DNA from: Citrobacter sp. FP75
GTDB lineage: Bacteria > Pseudomonadota > Gammaproteobacteria > Enterobacterales > Enterobacteriaceae
Assembly: GCF_018342065.1 (NCBI RefSeq)
Contig: NZ_JAFDOE010000004.1
Location: 233,957-297,956, forward strand
Length of the DNA stretch: 64,000 bases
Direction of reading: 5' to 3'
The notes under the pieces are model-generated. The model did not search any database, was not told where the DNA came from, and saw only the letters and a list, made by a program, of their open reading frames with translations. The position numbers and the translations under genes are program-made. This document shows positions 30,543-41,981 of the stretch, in pieces; the stretch's first letter is position 1, and every line of letters starts with the position of its first letter.

Positions 30543-32612
30543 TTACTGCAGCAGAGAAATATCCGCCACGCGCAGGAACAGTTCGCGCAGTTTTTCAAGC
30601 ATAGACAGACGGTTAATACGCAGATCTTTATCTTCTACGTTCACCATCACTTTCTCGAAGAACGCATCGACCGGTTCGCGCAGCGCCGATAACTCAACCA
30701 GCGCTTCCTGGTAACGACCAGCAGCGAAGACAGGCTCCAGCTTATCGCGTAACACCACAACCTGCATCGCCAGCGCAATTTCTTCCGGCTCTTTCAGAGT
30801 GGCCGCATTTACGCGGTCATTCAGCGTTTCTTCTGACTTCGCCAGAATATTCGATACACGTTTGTTGGCAGCAGCCAGCGCGGACGCGGCTTCCAGCGTA
30901 CGGAAGTGCGAAACCGCCTTCATACGAGCGTCGAAATCAGCCGGACGGGTCGGACGACGCGCCAGCACGGCCTGAATGGTATCTACGGTATAACCTTCGT
31001 CCTGATACCAGGCGCGGAAGCGACCCAGCATAAAGTCGATGACATCATCCACTACGCTGGCGTTGGTCAGCTTATCGCCATACAGACGAGCCGCTTCTTC
31101 GGTCAGCGTTTGCAGATCCAGATTCAGATTCTTCTCAACGATGATACGCAGCACGCCCAGCGCAGCACGACGCAGCGCAAACGGGTCTTTGTCGCCTTTC
31201 GGATGCTGACCAATGCCGAAGATACCCGCCAGGGTGTCCATCTTGTCGGCAATCGCTACGGCACAGGCAACCGGGTTGGACGGCAGCTCATCACCAGCAA
31301 AGCGCGGCTGATACTGTTCGTTCAACGCCACGGCCACGTCTTCCGCTTCACCATCATAACGCGCATAGTGCATGCCCATCACGCCCTGAGTGTCGGTGAA
31401 CTCGAAGACCATGTTGGTCATCAGGTCACACTTGGACAGCAGGCCCGCGCGGGTCGCGTGGTTAACGTCAGCACCAATCTGCTCGGCAATCCAGCCCGCC
31501 AGGGCCTGAATACGATCGGTCTTGTCGCGCAACGTACCCAGTTGCTGTTGGAACAGCACGGTTTGCAGACGCGGCAGATGGTCTTCCAGACGTTTTTTGC
31601 GGTCAGTATTGAAGAAGAATTCGGCATCTGCCAGACGCGGACGCACGACTTTCTCGTTACCGGAAATAATCTGAATCGGATCTTTCGATTCGATGTTAGC
31701 AACGAAGATAAAGTTTGGCAGCAGTTTGCCGTCGTTCGCATACACCGGGAAGTACTTCTGGTCACCTTTCATGGTGTGAACCAGCGCTTCAGACGGCACC
31801 GCGAGGAATTTTTCTTCGAATTTCGCAGTCAGCACCACCGGCCATTCAACCAGAGAAGCCACTTCTTCCAGCAGGCTTTCGCTCAGGTCAGCGTTGCCGC
31901 CAATCTTACGCGCCGCTTCTTCGGCATCGGCCTTGATTTTTGCCTTACGCTCGGCGTAATCGGCAATCACTTTACCGCGCTGGCGCAGGATTTCCGGGTA
32001 CTGATCGGCAGAATCGATGGTGAATTCCGGCTCGCCCATAAAGCGATGTCCACGGATCACGCGATCGGACTGAATGCCCAGAATCGTTGCCGGGATCACT
32101 TTGTCGCCCAGCAGCAGAGTGACGGTGTGAACCGGACGCACGAAGTGGACGTCAGACGCGCCCCAGCGCATCAGTTTCGGGATCGGCAGCTTCGCCAGTG
32201 ACGTGGCAATCATGTTCGGCAGCAGCGCTTCAGCGCTTTCACCTTTCACATGCGCACGATACAGCAACCATTCGCCTTTGTCGGTAGTCAGACGCTCAGC
32301 CTGATCAACCGTGATGCCGCAGCCACGTGCCCAACCTTCTGCCGCTTTGCTCGGTTTGCCTTCCGCGTCAAACGCCTGAGCAATAGCCGGGCCGCGCTTT
32401 TCAACTTCACGATCCGGTTGAGATTCAGCAAGGGCAGCCACTTTCAGCGCCAGACGACGTGGGGCGGCAAACCACTCTACGTTGCCGTGTGCGAGGCCAG
32501 CGTTGTCCAGCTCCGCAGTGAAATTCGCAGCAAAGGACTCAGCCAGGCTGCGCAGTGCTTTTGGTGGCAGCTCTTCAGTGCCAATTTCCACCAGAAAAGT
32601 TTTCTCAGACAT
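30543..32612 (-). CDS. glyS: Glycyl-tRNA synthetase beta subunit
   Basis: 689-aa beta chain of the alpha2beta2 bacterial glycyl-tRNA synthetase; holds tRNA-binding and editing-like HD regions and a C-terminal anticodon-binding domain. N-terminus [23 protein letters not shown] is typical. Nine nucleotides separate it from glyQ in one operon. Confidence 0.98.
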   Translation of the reverse strand: MSEKTFLVEIGTEELPPKALRSLAESFAANFTAELDNAGLAHGNVEWFAAPRRLALKVAALAESQPDREVEKRGPAIAQAFDAEGKPSKAAEGWARGCGITVDQAERLTTDKGEWLLYRAHVKGESAEALLPNMIATSLAKLPIPKLMRWGASDVHFVRPVHTVTLLLGDKVIPATILGIQSDRVIRGHRFMGEPEFTIDSADQYPEILRQRGKVIADYAERKAKIKADAEEAARKIGGNADLSESLLEEVASLVEWPVVLTAKFEEKFLAVPSEALVHTMKGDQKYFPVYANDGKLLPNFIFVANIESKDPIQIISGNEKVVRPRLADAEFFFNTDRKKRLEDHLPRLQTVLFQQQLGTLRDKTDRIQALAGWIAEQIGADVNHATRAGLLSKCDLMTNMVFEFTDTQGVMGMHYARYDGEAEDVAVALNEQYQPRFAGDELPSNPVACAVAIADKMDTLAGIFGIGQHPKGDKDPFALRRAALGVLRIIVEKNLNLDLQTLTEEAARLYGDKLTNASVVDDVIDFMLGRFRAWYQDEGYTVDTIQAVLARRPTRPADFDARMKAVSHFRTLEAASALAAANKRVSNILAKSEETLNDRVNAATLKEPEEIALAMQVVVLRDKLEPVFAAGRYQEALVELSALREPVDAFFEKVMVNVEDKDLRINRLSMLEKLRELFLRVADISLLQ

Positions 32613-32621
32613 GGCCGCCTC

Positions 32622-33533
32622 TTATTTGTCTTTGTTGCACATCGGGAAGCCAAGGGCTTCACGGGAAGCGTAGTAAGCTTCTGCCACTGCTTTGGTCAGG
32701 GTGCGAATGCGCAGAATATAGCGCTGACGCTCGGTGACGGAGATGGCTTTACGCGCATCCAGCAGGTTGAAGCTATGGGCGGCTTTCAGAATACGTTCGT
32801 AAGCAGGCAGCGGCAGCGGGTTTTCCAGCGCCAACAGCTGCTGGGCTTCTTTCTCGTACTGCTCGAAGCAGGAGAACAGGAAGTCCACATCGGCGTATTC
32901 GAAGTTGTAAGTCGATTGCTCGACTTCGTTCTGATGGAATACGTCACCGTAGGTGGTTTTACCCAGTGGGCCGTCGCTCCAGACCAGGTCGTAAACGCTG
33001 TCTACGCCCTGAATGTACATGGCCAGACGTTCCAGACCGTAGGTGATTTCGCCGGTCACAGGCTTACATTCCAGACCGCCCACCTGTTGGAAGTAGGTGA
33101 ACTGCGTCACTTCCATGCCGTTCAGCCACACTTCCCAACCCAGACCCCAGGCACCCAGCGTTGGGTTTTCCCAGTTATCTTCCACGAAACGGATATCGTG
33201 AATGGTCGGATCCATACCCAGCTCTTTCAGGGAACCAAGGTACAGCTCCTGAATATTGTCCGGGGACGGCTTAATGACGACCTGGAACTGATAGTAGTGC
33301 TGTAAGCGGTTCGGGTTTTCGCCATAGCGACCGTCGGTCGGACGACGAGAAGGCTGCACGTAAGCAGTCGCCATCGGCTCCGGCCCCAGCGCGCGCAGGC
33401 AGGTCATTGGGTGAGAAGTGCCCGCGCCGACTTCCATGTCCAATGGTTGAACGATGGTGCAGCCCTGGCGAGCCCAGTAATCCTGTAAGGTCAGGATCAA
33501 GCCCTGGAAGGTCCTGGTATCAAACTTTTGCAT
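32622..33533 (-). CDS. glyQ: Glycyl-tRNA synthetase alpha subunit
   Basis: 303-aa catalytic subunit with class II core. Motifs include [18 protein letters not shown] at the N-terminus and [19 protein letters not shown]. Works only with GlyS. First gene of glyQS. Same length as in E. coli. Confidence 0.98.
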   Translation of the reverse strand: MQKFDTRTFQGLILTLQDYWARQGCTIVQPLDMEVGAGTSHPMTCLRALGPEPMATAYVQPSRRPTDGRYGENPNRLQHYYQFQVVIKPSPDNIQELYLGSLKELGMDPTIHDIRFVEDNWENPTLGAWGLGWEVWLNGMEVTQFTYFQQVGGLECKPVTGEITYGLERLAMYIQGVDSVYDLVWSDGPLGKTTYGDVFHQNEVEQSTYNFEYADVDFLFSCFEQYEKEAQQLLALENPLPLPAYERILKAAHSFNLLDARKAISVTERQRYILRIRTLTKAVAEAYYASREALGFPMCNKDK

Positions 33534-33628
33534 ATTATTTCGTGCTGGATACGTGTGGATTTAAAGGAAGCGGTCAGTATACCCGCTGGCTGCAAGATAT
33601 ACAGTACGAAACGGGAAAAAGGCGGAAC

Positions 33629-33937
33629 TTAGCGCATGGAAAGGTGCAAAAACTGCCCGTCTGCGTCAAATGAGCAGACAAAACTCTCTTTACGGAAGGT
33701 AGAACCCCGCATCTCATAGCTGCCCTGGAACTGTTCGAAGCCGGTAACATCAATTTTCTTTGTGCCCGTGTTATAGCGTTCCGCGGCTTCATTTTTGCAC
33801 AATGCTTCCATGTCCAGCGAATGCGAAGGACTCACTTTGGCCTTTTGCGCTTTCTGAGTCGGCGCTGGCGTTTGCGGATCAGCGCATCCTGCCAGCAGGA
33901 GGGCAACCATCGCGGGAAAGAAATACTTCATCATCAT
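33629..33937 (-). CDS. ysaB: Small lipoprotein YsaB
   Basis: 102-aa predicted lipoprotein: signal segment with lipobox LLLAGC (Cys18), a proline-rich linker, then a conserved domain (MEALCKNEAAERYN, FEQFQGSYEMRGSTFRKESFVCSFDADGQFLHLS) holding two cysteines. Function unknown. Upstream of glyQ in the same direction, as in E. coli. Confidence 0.88.
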   Translation of the reverse strand: MMMKYFFPAMVALLLAGCADPQTPAPTQKAQKAKVSPSHSLDMEALCKNEAAERYNTGTKKIDVTGFEQFQGSYEMRGSTFRKESFVCSFDADGQFLHLSMR

Positions 33938-34112
33938 TTTATTGCCCCTGATTTGCGGGTCAGCTTTATTATTATTACTGTCTGGAAACCGGTCCTATTT
34001 TGAGAATCTCATCGGACCATCACAAGCTTTAGCGTAAAAACTCAGATTATTCCAGTGAGATACGCCCACGAAATGCCAGTCAGACTTTTTTTAAATGGAA
34101 ACAGAGGAACTG

Positions 34113-35108
34113 ATGCAGCCCAAAATTTTCTGGATTGATAACGCGCGCGGGATTGCCTGTTTAATGGTTGTCATGATCCATACCACCACCTGGTACATCA
34201 CCAATGCGCAAAGCGTCAGCCCGTTAACCTGGGATCTCGCCAATGTGCTTAATTCTGCTTCACGCGTTAGCGTACCGCTGTTTTTCATGATTTCAGGCTA
34301 TCTGTTTTTTGGCGAACGCAGCGCCCAGCCACGACATTTTCTCCGTATTGCGCTCTGCATTCTGTTTTACAGTACCGTCGCGCTGGCTTACATCTCACTG
34401 TTTACCTCGATCAACGTCGGGCTGTCGTTGAAAAATCTGCTGCAAAAACCGGTGTTCTATCACCTGTGGTTTTTCTTCGCCATCGCCGTCATCTACCTGG
34501 TGTCACCGCTGATTCAGGTAAAAAATATCAGCGGGAAAATGCTGCTGGCGCTGATGGTAGTGCTTGGCATTCTTGCCAATCCCAACACCATATCGCAAAA
34601 AATCGGGGGCGTTGAGTGGCTGCCCATCAACCTGTACATCAGCGGCGATACGGTCTATTACATCCTGTACGGCATGCTGGGCCGGGCGATTGGCATGATG
34701 AACACGCAAAAACGATCGCTCACCTGGATCAGTGCGGCGCTGTACATCACCACCGTGTTTGTTATCTCTCGTGGAACGTTATATGAGCTCCGCTGGCGAG
34801 GAAATTTCGCCGACACCTGGTATCTTTACTGCGGCCCCGCGGTGTTCATTTGCGCGGTCTCGCTGCTTACGCTGGTCAAAAATACCCTCGACACACGCAC
34901 CATTCCCGTACTGGGCCTGATTTCCCGCCACTCACTGGGCATCTACGGCTTCCATGCGCTGATTATTCATGCGCTACGCACCAACGGTCTTGAACTAAAG
35001 CGCTGGCCGCCGCTGGATATGCTATGGATTTTTAGCGCCACGCTGGCAGGAAGTCTGTTGCTATCTATCCTGCTGCAGCGCATCGATACGCGCAGGCTGG
35101 TGAGCTAA
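34113..35108 (+). CDS. wecH: Enterobacterial common antigen O-acetyltransferase WecH
   Basis: 331-aa inner-membrane acyltransferase-3 protein with about ten helices that adds O-acetyl groups to GlcNAc of enterobacterial common antigen. The start [13 protein letters not shown] at 34113 is chosen over an ATG at 34095 because AGAGGAAC precedes it and E. coli WecH has that length. The active-site motif is [16 protein letters not shown] with conserved His, and [17 protein letters not shown] follows. Confidence 0.93.
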   Translation: MQPKIFWIDNARGIACLMVVMIHTTTWYITNAQSVSPLTWDLANVLNSASRVSVPLFFMISGYLFFGERSAQPRHFLRIALCILFYSTVALAYISLFTSINVGLSLKNLLQKPVFYHLWFFFAIAVIYLVSPLIQVKNISGKMLLALMVVLGILANPNTISQKIGGVEWLPINLYISGDTVYYILYGMLGRAIGMMNTQKRSLTWISAALYITTVFVISRGTLYELRWRGNFADTWYLYCGPAVFICAVSLLTLVKNTLDTRTIPVLGLISRHSLGIYGFHALIIHALRTNGLELKRWPPLDMLWIFSATLAGSLLLSILLQRIDTRRLVS

Positions 35109-35110
35109 AA

Positions 35111-35142
35111 AGAAAAGCCCTCGATCGGTAACAATCAAGGGC
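35111..35142 (-). terminator. Terminator of yiaBA
   Basis: GCCCTCGAT (35117-35125) / ATCAAGGGC (35134-35142); on the minus strand followed by CTTTTCTTTTT. It lies 7 nt past the yiaA stop and could also serve wecH. Confidence 0.75.
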
Positions 35143-35148
35143 ATACGG

Positions 35149-35586
35149 TCACTCCGTAAGATCTTCTGCGACAGCCACCGTTTCTTTTGAACGCTCAAAA
35201 CCTCCATCACGAATGTTTTTCTGCACAGCGACCGCGCCAAACAGACTCAAAAAGAAGGCCAGACCGTAAAACCCTTTTTCGCTGAGCAGCAACGTGGCAT
35301 TCCACAAACCGACAACCAGCAATGCAACCGCAATAATAAATGCAGACAGACAGGTTACATAGTAAATCGGCGTAGTCGGGATACCCTCATATTTATCCCG
35401 TACCGTCTTTTGATACGACGCAGCAGAAAACAAACCAAGCACCAAAACAGCAAAGTAATACCCCTTTTCGTTCAACTGCATATCGGCATTCCACAACCCC
35501 AGCAGATAAGTTCCTATACCGCCGAAGAGCGCTATCCATGACACAATGCTAAATGCGGGGGAATAAGTTGATGTTCTATTTTCCAT
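35149..35586 (-). CDS. yiaA: Inner-membrane protein YiaA
   Basis: 145 aa with two YiaAB two-helix modules (about residues 10-60 and 75-125), each containing the repeated pattern [19 protein letters not shown] or [20 protein letters not shown]. Function unknown. Its ATG directly follows the yiaB stop (TGAATG), so the pair is co-translated. Confidence 0.9.
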   Translation of the reverse strand: MENRTSTYSPAFSIVSWIALFGGIGTYLLGLWNADMQLNEKGYYFAVLVLGLFSAASYQKTVRDKYEGIPTTPIYYVTCLSAFIIAVALLVVGLWNATLLLSEKGFYGLAFFLSLFGAVAVQKNIRDGGFERSKETVAVAEDLTE

Positions 35587-35955
35587 TCAGAGTTCCTGTC
35601 CTTTGGTTAAATTTTCTGATGAGCGCAATAGCAAAACTTGTCCCAGTAAACATACGAAGAATGCTGCCGGATACAGCCCCAGCTCAATGGGCGCTAACGG
35701 GGTATTCCACACACCCACCAGCAATAATCCTACCGTGATTAGCACCACCATCTGACACACAGAGGTAAAGCGCTCATCGTTTTGATTACGAATTTCAGCC
35801 CGCTGATAAACGTACGCAACGAACATTCCCGTCATCAACGTACCAAAAAAATACCCTTTTCCGCTCAATAACGGGCATGCCCGCCATAAGCCGATAACGT
35901 AAATCAGTGCGCCAGAAAAGAATAATAGCCATGCCATCAACCTTGTCGCCTTCAT
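35587..35955 (-). CDS. yiaB: Inner-membrane protein YiaB
   Basis: 122-aa protein with two YiaAB modules (GLWRACPLLSGKGYFFGTLM and a more diverged second copy). Start 35955 has AGGAGA five bases upstream; an in-frame ATG at 35976 lacks that. Somewhat longer than the 113-aa E. coli protein because of a C-terminal tail (ENLTKGQEL). Function unknown. Confidence 0.86.
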   Translation of the reverse strand: MKATRLMAWLLFFSGALIYVIGLWRACPLLSGKGYFFGTLMTGMFVAYVYQRAEIRNQNDERFTSVCQMVVLITVGLLLVGVWNTPLAPIELGLYPAAFFVCLLGQVLLLRSSENLTKGQEL

Positions 35956-36084
35956 TGGGATCTCCTTATCCATCACAGATACAATATGAATAACCCACTA
36001 AAGACAACACTGAAAAATAACACCTGATCAGATTTTCAGAATAAATCCATGCACGCACATTATTAATTCGGAGAATATATAGAT

Positions 36085-36115
36085 TATAAAAATCCCCTCC
36101 GAATAGCAGAGGGGA
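36085..36115 (-). terminator. Terminator of xylBA
   Basis: TCCCCTC (36093-36099) / GAGGGGA (36109-36115); on the minus strand followed by TTTTTATA. It lies 8 nt past the xylB stop. Confidence 0.8.
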
Positions 36116-36122
36116 AATAAGG

Positions 36123-37577
36123 TCAGGACATTAGCGGCAGCAATTGCTGATAGATACGACGGAAGGTTTCGCGGCGTTGCTGATAAAGTGCGTGGCGCTC
36201 AACATCAGGATAGTGTGCCTGTTCCAGCATCAGTTGAGGCAGCAGGTCAGATAATGGCTGCTGTGGGTTCAGCGCAATTTGCGCCAGACGCGCCGCGCCC
36301 AATGCAGGACCAACATCGCCACCGGTACGGTAATCCAGCTGCAACCCGCTGATATCAGACAGCATCTGACGCCAGTACTCGCTACGAGCCCCGCCACCAA
36401 TGAGCGTAATGCTGGCTGGTTTAACGCCGCAGGCATGCACCACATCCATGCCATCTGCCAACGCGAATCCCACACCCTCCAGCACCGCCCGCGCCAGTTC
36501 TGCCGGGCCATGCTGATGCGTCAGGCCAAAAAACACGCCTTTCGCCTGCGGGTTATTGTGCGGTGTGCGTTCACCCGACAGGTACGGCAAAAACCAGATG
36601 GGTTCAGCCTGCTCATCCGCCTGTTGCGCTGCGGCAATCAAGGCAGGAACGCTCGCCAGTCCGGTTAACTTTGCCGCCCAGTCAAGGCAGGATGCCGCAC
36701 TGAGCATAACGGACATCAGGTGCCATCTCTCGGGCAAAGCATGACAAAAACTGTGTACCGCACTTTCCGGTTTACTGAGGAATCCGTCGCTTACCGCAAA
36801 GTAAACACCGGACGTGCCCAGCGAGAGCATCGCCTGACCGGCATTCATCATGCCGACGCCAACTGCGCCCGCCGCGTTATCGCCGCCGCCCGCCACTACC
36901 GGAATCTCTGACATGCCCCAGGATTGAGCAACGGCAGGCAACAACGCTCCGGTGATCTCGCTGCCTTCAAACAACGCGGGCATATGCGCGCGGGTCAGGC
37001 GACAGGCCGCCAGCATGACGTCACTCCAGTCACGCTTCGCGACGTCCAGCCACATCGTACCGGCGGCATCAGACATATCGCTGGCAAATTTCCCGGTCAT
37101 TCGCAAACGCAGGTAATCTTTCGGCAGCAGGACTTTATCAACCTGACTGAAAATCTCCGGCTCATGGCGCTGAACCCACAGCAATTTTGGTGCCGTAAAA
37201 CCCGGCATCATCAGATTGCCGGTGATCCTGCGAGACTGCGGAACCAGGTTTTCCAGTATCTCGCACTCTTGCGCACAGCGTCCGTCATTCCACAGAATCG
37301 CCGGGCGCAATACCTTCTGCTGCTTATCAAGTAGCGTCGCACCGTGCATTTGACCCGCAATACCCAGCGCCTTCACCTCGCTGAGTGAATGCTGCAGGCC
37401 CAGCGCTTTGACGGCGCAATCCGTTGCCTGCCACCATTGTTCAGGATCCTGCTCCGACCATAACGGATGAGGACGCGAGACCGTAAGCTTCTCCGTCTGC
37501 GAGGCTACGACATCCCCCTGCTCATTCAGCAGTATGGCCTTTACGCCTGATGTGCCAAGATCTATCCCGATATACAT
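36123..37577 (-). CDS. xylB: Xylulokinase XylB
   Basis: 484-aa FGGY-family kinase, D-xylulose to D-xylulose 5-phosphate. N-terminal phosphate-binding motif MYIGIDLGTSGVKAILL; the FGGY signature regions are near MKPKDY-like LLPKDYLRLRMTGKF and the C-terminal GGGARSEYWRQML. Downstream of xylA with a REP-like hairpin in the 72-nt gap. Confidence 0.97.
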   Translation of the reverse strand: MYIGIDLGTSGVKAILLNEQGDVVASQTEKLTVSRPHPLWSEQDPEQWWQATDCAVKALGLQHSLSEVKALGIAGQMHGATLLDKQQKVLRPAILWNDGRCAQECEILENLVPQSRRITGNLMMPGFTAPKLLWVQRHEPEIFSQVDKVLLPKDYLRLRMTGKFASDMSDAAGTMWLDVAKRDWSDVMLAACRLTRAHMPALFEGSEITGALLPAVAQSWGMSEIPVVAGGGDNAAGAVGVGMMNAGQAMLSLGTSGVYFAVSDGFLSKPESAVHSFCHALPERWHLMSVMLSAASCLDWAAKLTGLASVPALIAAAQQADEQAEPIWFLPYLSGERTPHNNPQAKGVFFGLTHQHGPAELARAVLEGVGFALADGMDVVHACGVKPASITLIGGGARSEYWRQMLSDISGLQLDYRTGGDVGPALGAARLAQIALNPQQPLSDLLPQLMLEQAHYPDVERHALYQQRRETFRRIYQQLLPLMS

Positions 37578-37600
37578 AGGGTATCGTTCCTTAAAGAAAG

Positions 37601-37626
37601 GCCCGGCAGCGCGTCGCTATCCGGGC
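37601..37626. repeat. REP-like hairpin between xylA and xylB
   Basis: GCCCGG and CCGGGC with a 14-nt loop in the xylA-xylB gap; may uncouple expression of the two genes. Confidence 0.5.
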
Positions 37627-37649
37627 TTACGAACGTTCTCAACGATCCG

Positions 37650-38972
37650 TTATTTGTCGAACAAATAATGGTTTACCAGATTTTCCAGCTGTTCCTGATG
37701 ACCGCTCTGATGTTCCGGTGCCAGGTTATGCTGTTCAGCGTACTGCGCAATTTCCGTCAGCGTCATCTGGCCTTTCAGAATTTGCTGGCCCAGCTCACCA
37801 TTCCATCCGGCATAACGTTTTGCCACGCGCTGATCCAGACCACCATCTTCAATCATGCGCGCCGCAATTTTCAGCGACAGCGCCATGGTGTCCATCGCCC
37901 CAATATGACCATAGAACAGATCGTATTTATCGGTGCTCTGGCGACGGACTTTGGCATCAAAGTTCAGGCCGCCAGTGGTGAAACCGCCTGCTTTCAGGAT
38001 TTCGTACATCACCAGCGCATTCTCTTCTACGCTGTTCGGGAACTGGTCGGTATCCCAGCCCAGTTGCGCATCACCGCGGTTGGCGTCAACAGAGCCAAAC
38101 AGGCCCAGCGCGATCGCGGTGGCGATTTCGTGATGGAAAGAGTGGCCCGCAAGCGTGGCGTGGTTGGCTTCGATATTCAGTTTGATCTCTTTTTCCAGAC
38201 CGAACTGCTTCAGGAAGCCATAGACGGTCGCCGCATCGTAGTCGTACTGGTGTTTGGTCGGTTCCTGCGGCTTAGGTTCGATCAGCAAGGTGCCCTGGAA
38301 ACCAGTTTTGTGTTTGTGCTCAACCACCAGCTGCATGAAACGACCAATCTGTTCACGTTCCTGGCGCAGATCGGTATTCAGCAGCGTTTCATAGCCTTCA
38401 CGACCGCCCCACAGGACATAGTTCTCCCCACCTAATTTATGCGTGGCATCCATGGCGGTCACCACCTGAGTAGCCGCCCAGCTGAATACTTCCGGATCCG
38501 GGTTGGTGGCTGCACCTGCGCCGTAACGTGGGTTAGTAAAGCAGTTTGCCGTTCCCCACAGCAGCTTCACGCCGCTCTGTTCCTGTTTTGCGGCCAGCAC
38601 ATCAACCATTTGTGCGAAGTTGTTTTTGTATTCTTTCAGTGACGCGCCTTCAGGCGAGACATCCACATCATGGAAGCAGTAGTAAGGCACATTCAGCTTG
38701 TGGAAAAATTCAAACGCCACATCCGCTTTGCGCTTCGCTAATTCAAGCGCTTCACCGGGCTGCTGCCACGGGCGATTAAACGCACCAACACCAAACATAT
38801 CGGCACCATTCCAGCAGAAAGTGTGCCAGTAGCAGGCCGCAAAACGCAGGTGATCTTCCATACGCTTGCCTAACACTAACTCATCAGGGTTGTAGTGGCG
38901 AAATGCTAATGGATTAGTTGATTTGGTGCCTTCATAACGGACACGCTCAAGCTGGTCAAAATAGGCTGGCAT
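37650..38972 (-). CDS. xylA: Xylose isomerase XylA
   Basis: 440-aa class II xylose isomerase, D-xylose to D-xylulose. Catalytic histidine region [11 protein letters not shown] and metal-binding motifs [28 protein letters not shown] and [16 protein letters not shown] are intact. Start 38972 (MPAYFDQ) with GGAG upstream is chosen over ATG 38984. Divergent from xylF. Confidence 0.97.
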   Translation of the reverse strand: MPAYFDQLERVRYEGTKSTNPLAFRHYNPDELVLGKRMEDHLRFAACYWHTFCWNGADMFGVGAFNRPWQQPGEALELAKRKADVAFEFFHKLNVPYYCFHDVDVSPEGASLKEYKNNFAQMVDVLAAKQEQSGVKLLWGTANCFTNPRYGAGAATNPDPEVFSWAATQVVTAMDATHKLGGENYVLWGGREGYETLLNTDLRQEREQIGRFMQLVVEHKHKTGFQGTLLIEPKPQEPTKHQYDYDAATVYGFLKQFGLEKEIKLNIEANHATLAGHSFHHEIATAIALGLFGSVDANRGDAQLGWDTDQFPNSVEENALVMYEILKAGGFTTGGLNFDAKVRRQSTDKYDLFYGHIGAMDTMALSLKIAARMIEDGGLDQRVAKRYAGWNGELGQQILKGQMTLTEIAQYAEQHNLAPEHQSGHQEQLENLVNHYLFDK

Positions 38973-39336
38973 AATGAACTCCATAATCAGGTAATGCGCG
39001 GGTGATGGATAATGTCGTAATATTGGGCACTCCCCACCTATTGCTCAATTATGTTATTTCACACTGCTATTGAGATAATTCACAAGTGTGCGCCAGTTCT
39101 CAAAATAAAATTTGATCAATTTAAAAATCGTTACTTATCAGACTTAAATGCAACCCAGGCAACGAATCATTTAAAATACGATCCCGGTCATAAATCAAGA
39201 AATAAACCAAAAAACGTAATTGGAAGATAAAAATCTATAATTGCCTTCCGGGCGTTACCTGTTAAAACTTTGCTACGTCTTATGCTGTGATTGTTACTTT
39301 TACTGCTGTCTCTCCCCTACAAAAGGCATCACGATT
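38973..39336. promoter_or_regulatory. xylA-xylF divergent control region
   Basis: 364 nt between the divergent xyl operons. E. coli carries one CRP site and two XylR sites here. Long blocks match the E. coli region from memory, for example CTATTGAGATAATTCACAAG near 39068-39087 and the XylR direct repeat at 39199. I did not find a CRP site with textbook spacing and so do not place one. Confidence 0.7.
39199..39243 (+). promoter_or_regulatory. XylR operator (IF type) before xylF
   Basis: Two tandem related 21-24 nt units, GAAATAAACC...CGTAATTG (39199-39222) and GAAGATAAAA...TATAATTG (39223-39243). The layout is that of the E. coli IF site, where a XylR dimer binds direct repeats. Confidence 0.7.
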
Positions 39337-40329
39337 ATGAAGATGAAGAACATTTTACTTGCTGTTTGCACATCCCTTTTACTCACCAGCGTCGCAGGTC
39401 ATGCCAAAGAAGTAAAAATCGGTATGGCGATTGATGATCTCCGTCTGGAACGCTGGCAAAAAGATCGCGATATTTTCGTCAGCAAAGCTGAATCGCTTGG
39501 TGCGAAAGTATTTGTACAATCGGCAAATGGTAATGAAGAAACCCAAATGTCGCAGATTGAAAACATGATAAACCGGGGCGTGGATGTCCTTGTGATAATC
39601 CCTTACAACGGCCAGGTATTAAGCAATGTTATCAAAGAAGCAAAACAAGAAGGGATTAAGGTGCTGGCTTACGATCGCATGATCAATGATGCTGACATCG
39701 ATTTTTATATCTCTTTCGATAATGAAAAAGTAGGTGAGTTACAGGCCCAATCATTAGTCAATATTGTCCCCCAAGGGAATTATTTCCTGATGGGCGGCTC
39801 ACCGGTTGATAACAACGCGAAACTGTTCCGCGCCGGGCAAATGAAAGTATTAAAACCTTATATCGACAGCGGAAAAATTAAGGTGGTGGGCGATCAATGG
39901 GTCGACGGCTGGTTACCGGAAAATGCGTTGAAGATTATGGAAAATGCGCTAACCGCCAACAATAACAAAATTGACGCGGTAGTTGCCTCAAATGACGCCA
40001 CCGCTGGCGGTGCGATTCAGGCGCTGAGTGCGCAAGGATTATCAGGAAAAGTCGCTATTTCCGGACAGGATGCAGACCTTGCGGGCATCAAACGCATTGT
40101 CGCCGGGACTCAAACCATGACGGTTTATAAACCCATTACATTACTCGCAAATACCGCTGCGGAAATCGCCGTCGAACTGGGAAATGATCAACAGCCTAAA
40201 GCAGATACTACGTTGAATAATGGCCTGAAAGATGTCCCTTCCCGACTGCTCACACCCATTGATGTTAACAAAGACAATATAAGCGAGACCGTTATTAAAG
40301 ACGGATTCCACAAGAACAGCGATCTGTAA
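39337..40329 (+). CDS. xylF: D-xylose-binding periplasmic protein XylF
   Basis: 330-aa class 2 sugar-binding protein with signal peptide ending GHA before KEVKIGMAIDD. The xylose-binding fold segments RLERWQKDRDIF, YDRMINDADIDFYISFDN and VASNDATAGGAIQAL are intact. Start 39337 (MKMKNILLAV) is chosen; upstream in-frame codons are leader sequence rich in cysteine without RBS support. First gene of xylFGH. Confidence 0.96.
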   Translation: MKMKNILLAVCTSLLLTSVAGHAKEVKIGMAIDDLRLERWQKDRDIFVSKAESLGAKVFVQSANGNEETQMSQIENMINRGVDVLVIIPYNGQVLSNVIKEAKQEGIKVLAYDRMINDADIDFYISFDNEKVGELQAQSLVNIVPQGNYFLMGGSPVDNNAKLFRAGQMKVLKPYIDSGKIKVVGDQWVDGWLPENALKIMENALTANNNKIDAVVASNDATAGGAIQALSAQGLSGKVAISGQDADLAGIKRIVAGTQTMTVYKPITLLANTAAEIAVELGNDQQPKADTTLNNGLKDVPSRLLTPIDVNKDNISETVIKDGFHKNSDL

Positions 40330-40336
40330 GCCGTGT

Positions 40337-40358
40337 GCCCTCTGCAAAATCAGAGGGC
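40337..40358 (+). other. Hairpin between xylF and xylG
   Basis: GCCCTCTG / CAGAGGGC with a 6-nt loop, followed by AATAAAACG. No T-run; probably stabilises the xylF end of the mRNA so that the binding protein is made in excess. Confidence 0.6.
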
Positions 40359-40439
40359 AATAAAACGTGGTGTCAAATTCGCCACGGGTATACGTGAACG
40401 TCCACGAAGGGTTCTCTTATTGGCTTATGTGGAGCAGTT

Positions 40440-41981
40440 ATGCCATATCTTCTTGAAATGAAAAACATTACCAAGACATTCGGCGTAGTGAAGGCTGTTG
40501 ATAACGTTAGTCTCAGGGTCAATGCTGGCGAAATCGTTTCATTATGCGGTGAAAATGGTTCGGGTAAATCGACGCTAATGAAAGTGCTGTGCGGAATTTA
40601 TCCGCATGGAACCTACGAAGGCGAGATCATTTTTGCTGGCGAAACCATCCGTGCCAGCCATATTCGTGATACCGAACGTAAGGGTATTGCGATCATCCAC
40701 CAGGAATTAGCCCTGGTGAAAGAGTTAACAATACTGGAAAACATTTTCCTCGGTAGCGAAATGACCCGTAACGGCGTTCTTGATTACGAGATGATGACGT
40801 TACGCTGCCAAAAATTACTCGATCAGGTCAGTTTGTCTATTTCGCCAGATACGCGCGTGGGCGATTTAGGCTTAGGGCAACAACAGCTGGTAGAAATTGC
40901 AAAAGCGCTGAATAAGCAGGTCCGCTTACTTATTCTGGATGAACCTACGGCCTCCCTCACCGAGCAGGAAACCGCAATACTGCTGAATATTATACGAGAC
41001 CTGCAACAGCATGATATTGCCTGCATTTATATTTCACACAAATTGAATGAGGTTAAGGCTATCTCGAATACCATTTGCGTCATTCGCGACGGTAAGCACA
41101 TCGGCACACGCGATGCGACCAATATGACTGAGGACGATATTATCACCATGATGGTTGGTCGTGAGCTCACCGCACTCTACCCCAGTGAGCCTCATACCAC
41201 GGGAGAAGAGATTTTACGGGTTGAGAATCTGACAGCCTGGCATCCCGTCAATCGCCATATAAAACGCGTCAACGACATTTCTTTCTCACTCAAGCAGGGC
41301 GAAATTCTCGGCATTGCCGGACTCGTCGGCGCAGGACGTACCGAAGCCGTACAGTGCCTGTTTGGCGTCTGGCCTGGTCGTTGGGAGGGAAAGATTTTTA
41401 TTGAAGGCACTCAGGTGCATATCCATAACTGCCAGCAAGCTATTGCTCACGGCATCGCCATGGTGCCGGAAGACAGAAAAAAAGATGGCATTGTTCCGGT
41501 GATGGCTGTGGGGAAAAATATCACGCTGGCCGCGCTCGATAAATTTACCGGGAGCATGAGCCATCTTGATGATGCTGCAGAGCAGAAATGTATTCTGGAA
41601 TCGCTGCAACAGCTCAAAGTGAAAACATCGTCTCCCGACCTTGCGATCGGGCGTCTGAGCGGAGGGAATCAGCAAAAAGCGATTCTCGCGCGTTGCCTCC
41701 TGTTAAATCCCCGAATTCTCATTCTTGATGAACCCACCAGGGGCATTGATATCGGTGCCAAATATGAAATCTACAAGCTCATCAACCAGCTCGTTCAGGA
41801 AGGCATTGCCGTGATTGTCATCTCCTCTGAATTACCTGAAGTGCTCGGACTAAGCGATCGCATCCTCGTGATGCATGAAGGAAAACTGAAAGCTAACCTG
41901 GTAAATCATAACCTGACTCAGGAGCAGGTGATGGAAGCCGCATTAAGGAGCGAACATCATGTCGAAAAACAATCCGTCTGA
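40440..41981 (+). CDS. xylG: D-xylose ABC transporter ATPase XylG
   Basis: 513-aa double ATPase of the sugar (CUT2) class. The first domain has Walker [10 protein letters not shown] and signature [15 protein letters not shown]; the second has GLVGAGRTE and signature [15 protein letters not shown]. Same length as E. coli XylG. Its end overlaps xylH by 23 nt. Confidence 0.96.
   Translation: MPYLLEMKNITKTFGVVKAVDNVSLRVNAGEIVSLCGENGSGKSTLMKVLCGIYPHGTYEGEIIFAGETIRASHIRDTERKGIAIIHQELALVKELTILENIFLGSEMTRNGVLDYEMMTLRCQKLLDQVSLSISPDTRVGDLGLGQQQLVEIAKALNKQVRLLILDEPTASLTEQETAILLNIIRDLQQHDIACIYISHKLNEVKAISNTICVIRDGKHIGTRDATNMTEDDIITMMVGRELTALYPSEPHTTGEEILRVENLTAWHPVNRHIKRVNDISFSLKQGEILGIAGLVGAGRTEAVQCLFGVWPGRWEGKIFIEGTQVHIHNCQQAIAHGIAMVPEDRKKDGIVPVMAVGKNITLAALDKFTGSMSHLDDAAEQKCILESLQQLKVKTSSPDLAIGRLSGGNQQKAILARCLLLNPRILILDEPTRGIDIGAKYEIYKLINQLVQEGIAVIVISSELPEVLGLSDRILVMHEGKLKANLVNHNLTQEQVMEAALRSEHHVEKQSV

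Noticed and set aside
30906-32201. 431-codon open frame antisense to glyS
   Set aside because: Shadow of a highly expressed gene with strong codon bias; composition is unlike a real protein and there is no family motif.
32250-33305. 351-codon open frame antisense to glyS/glyQ
   Set aside because: Spans the junction of two certain genes on the opposite strand and shows no recognisable domain.
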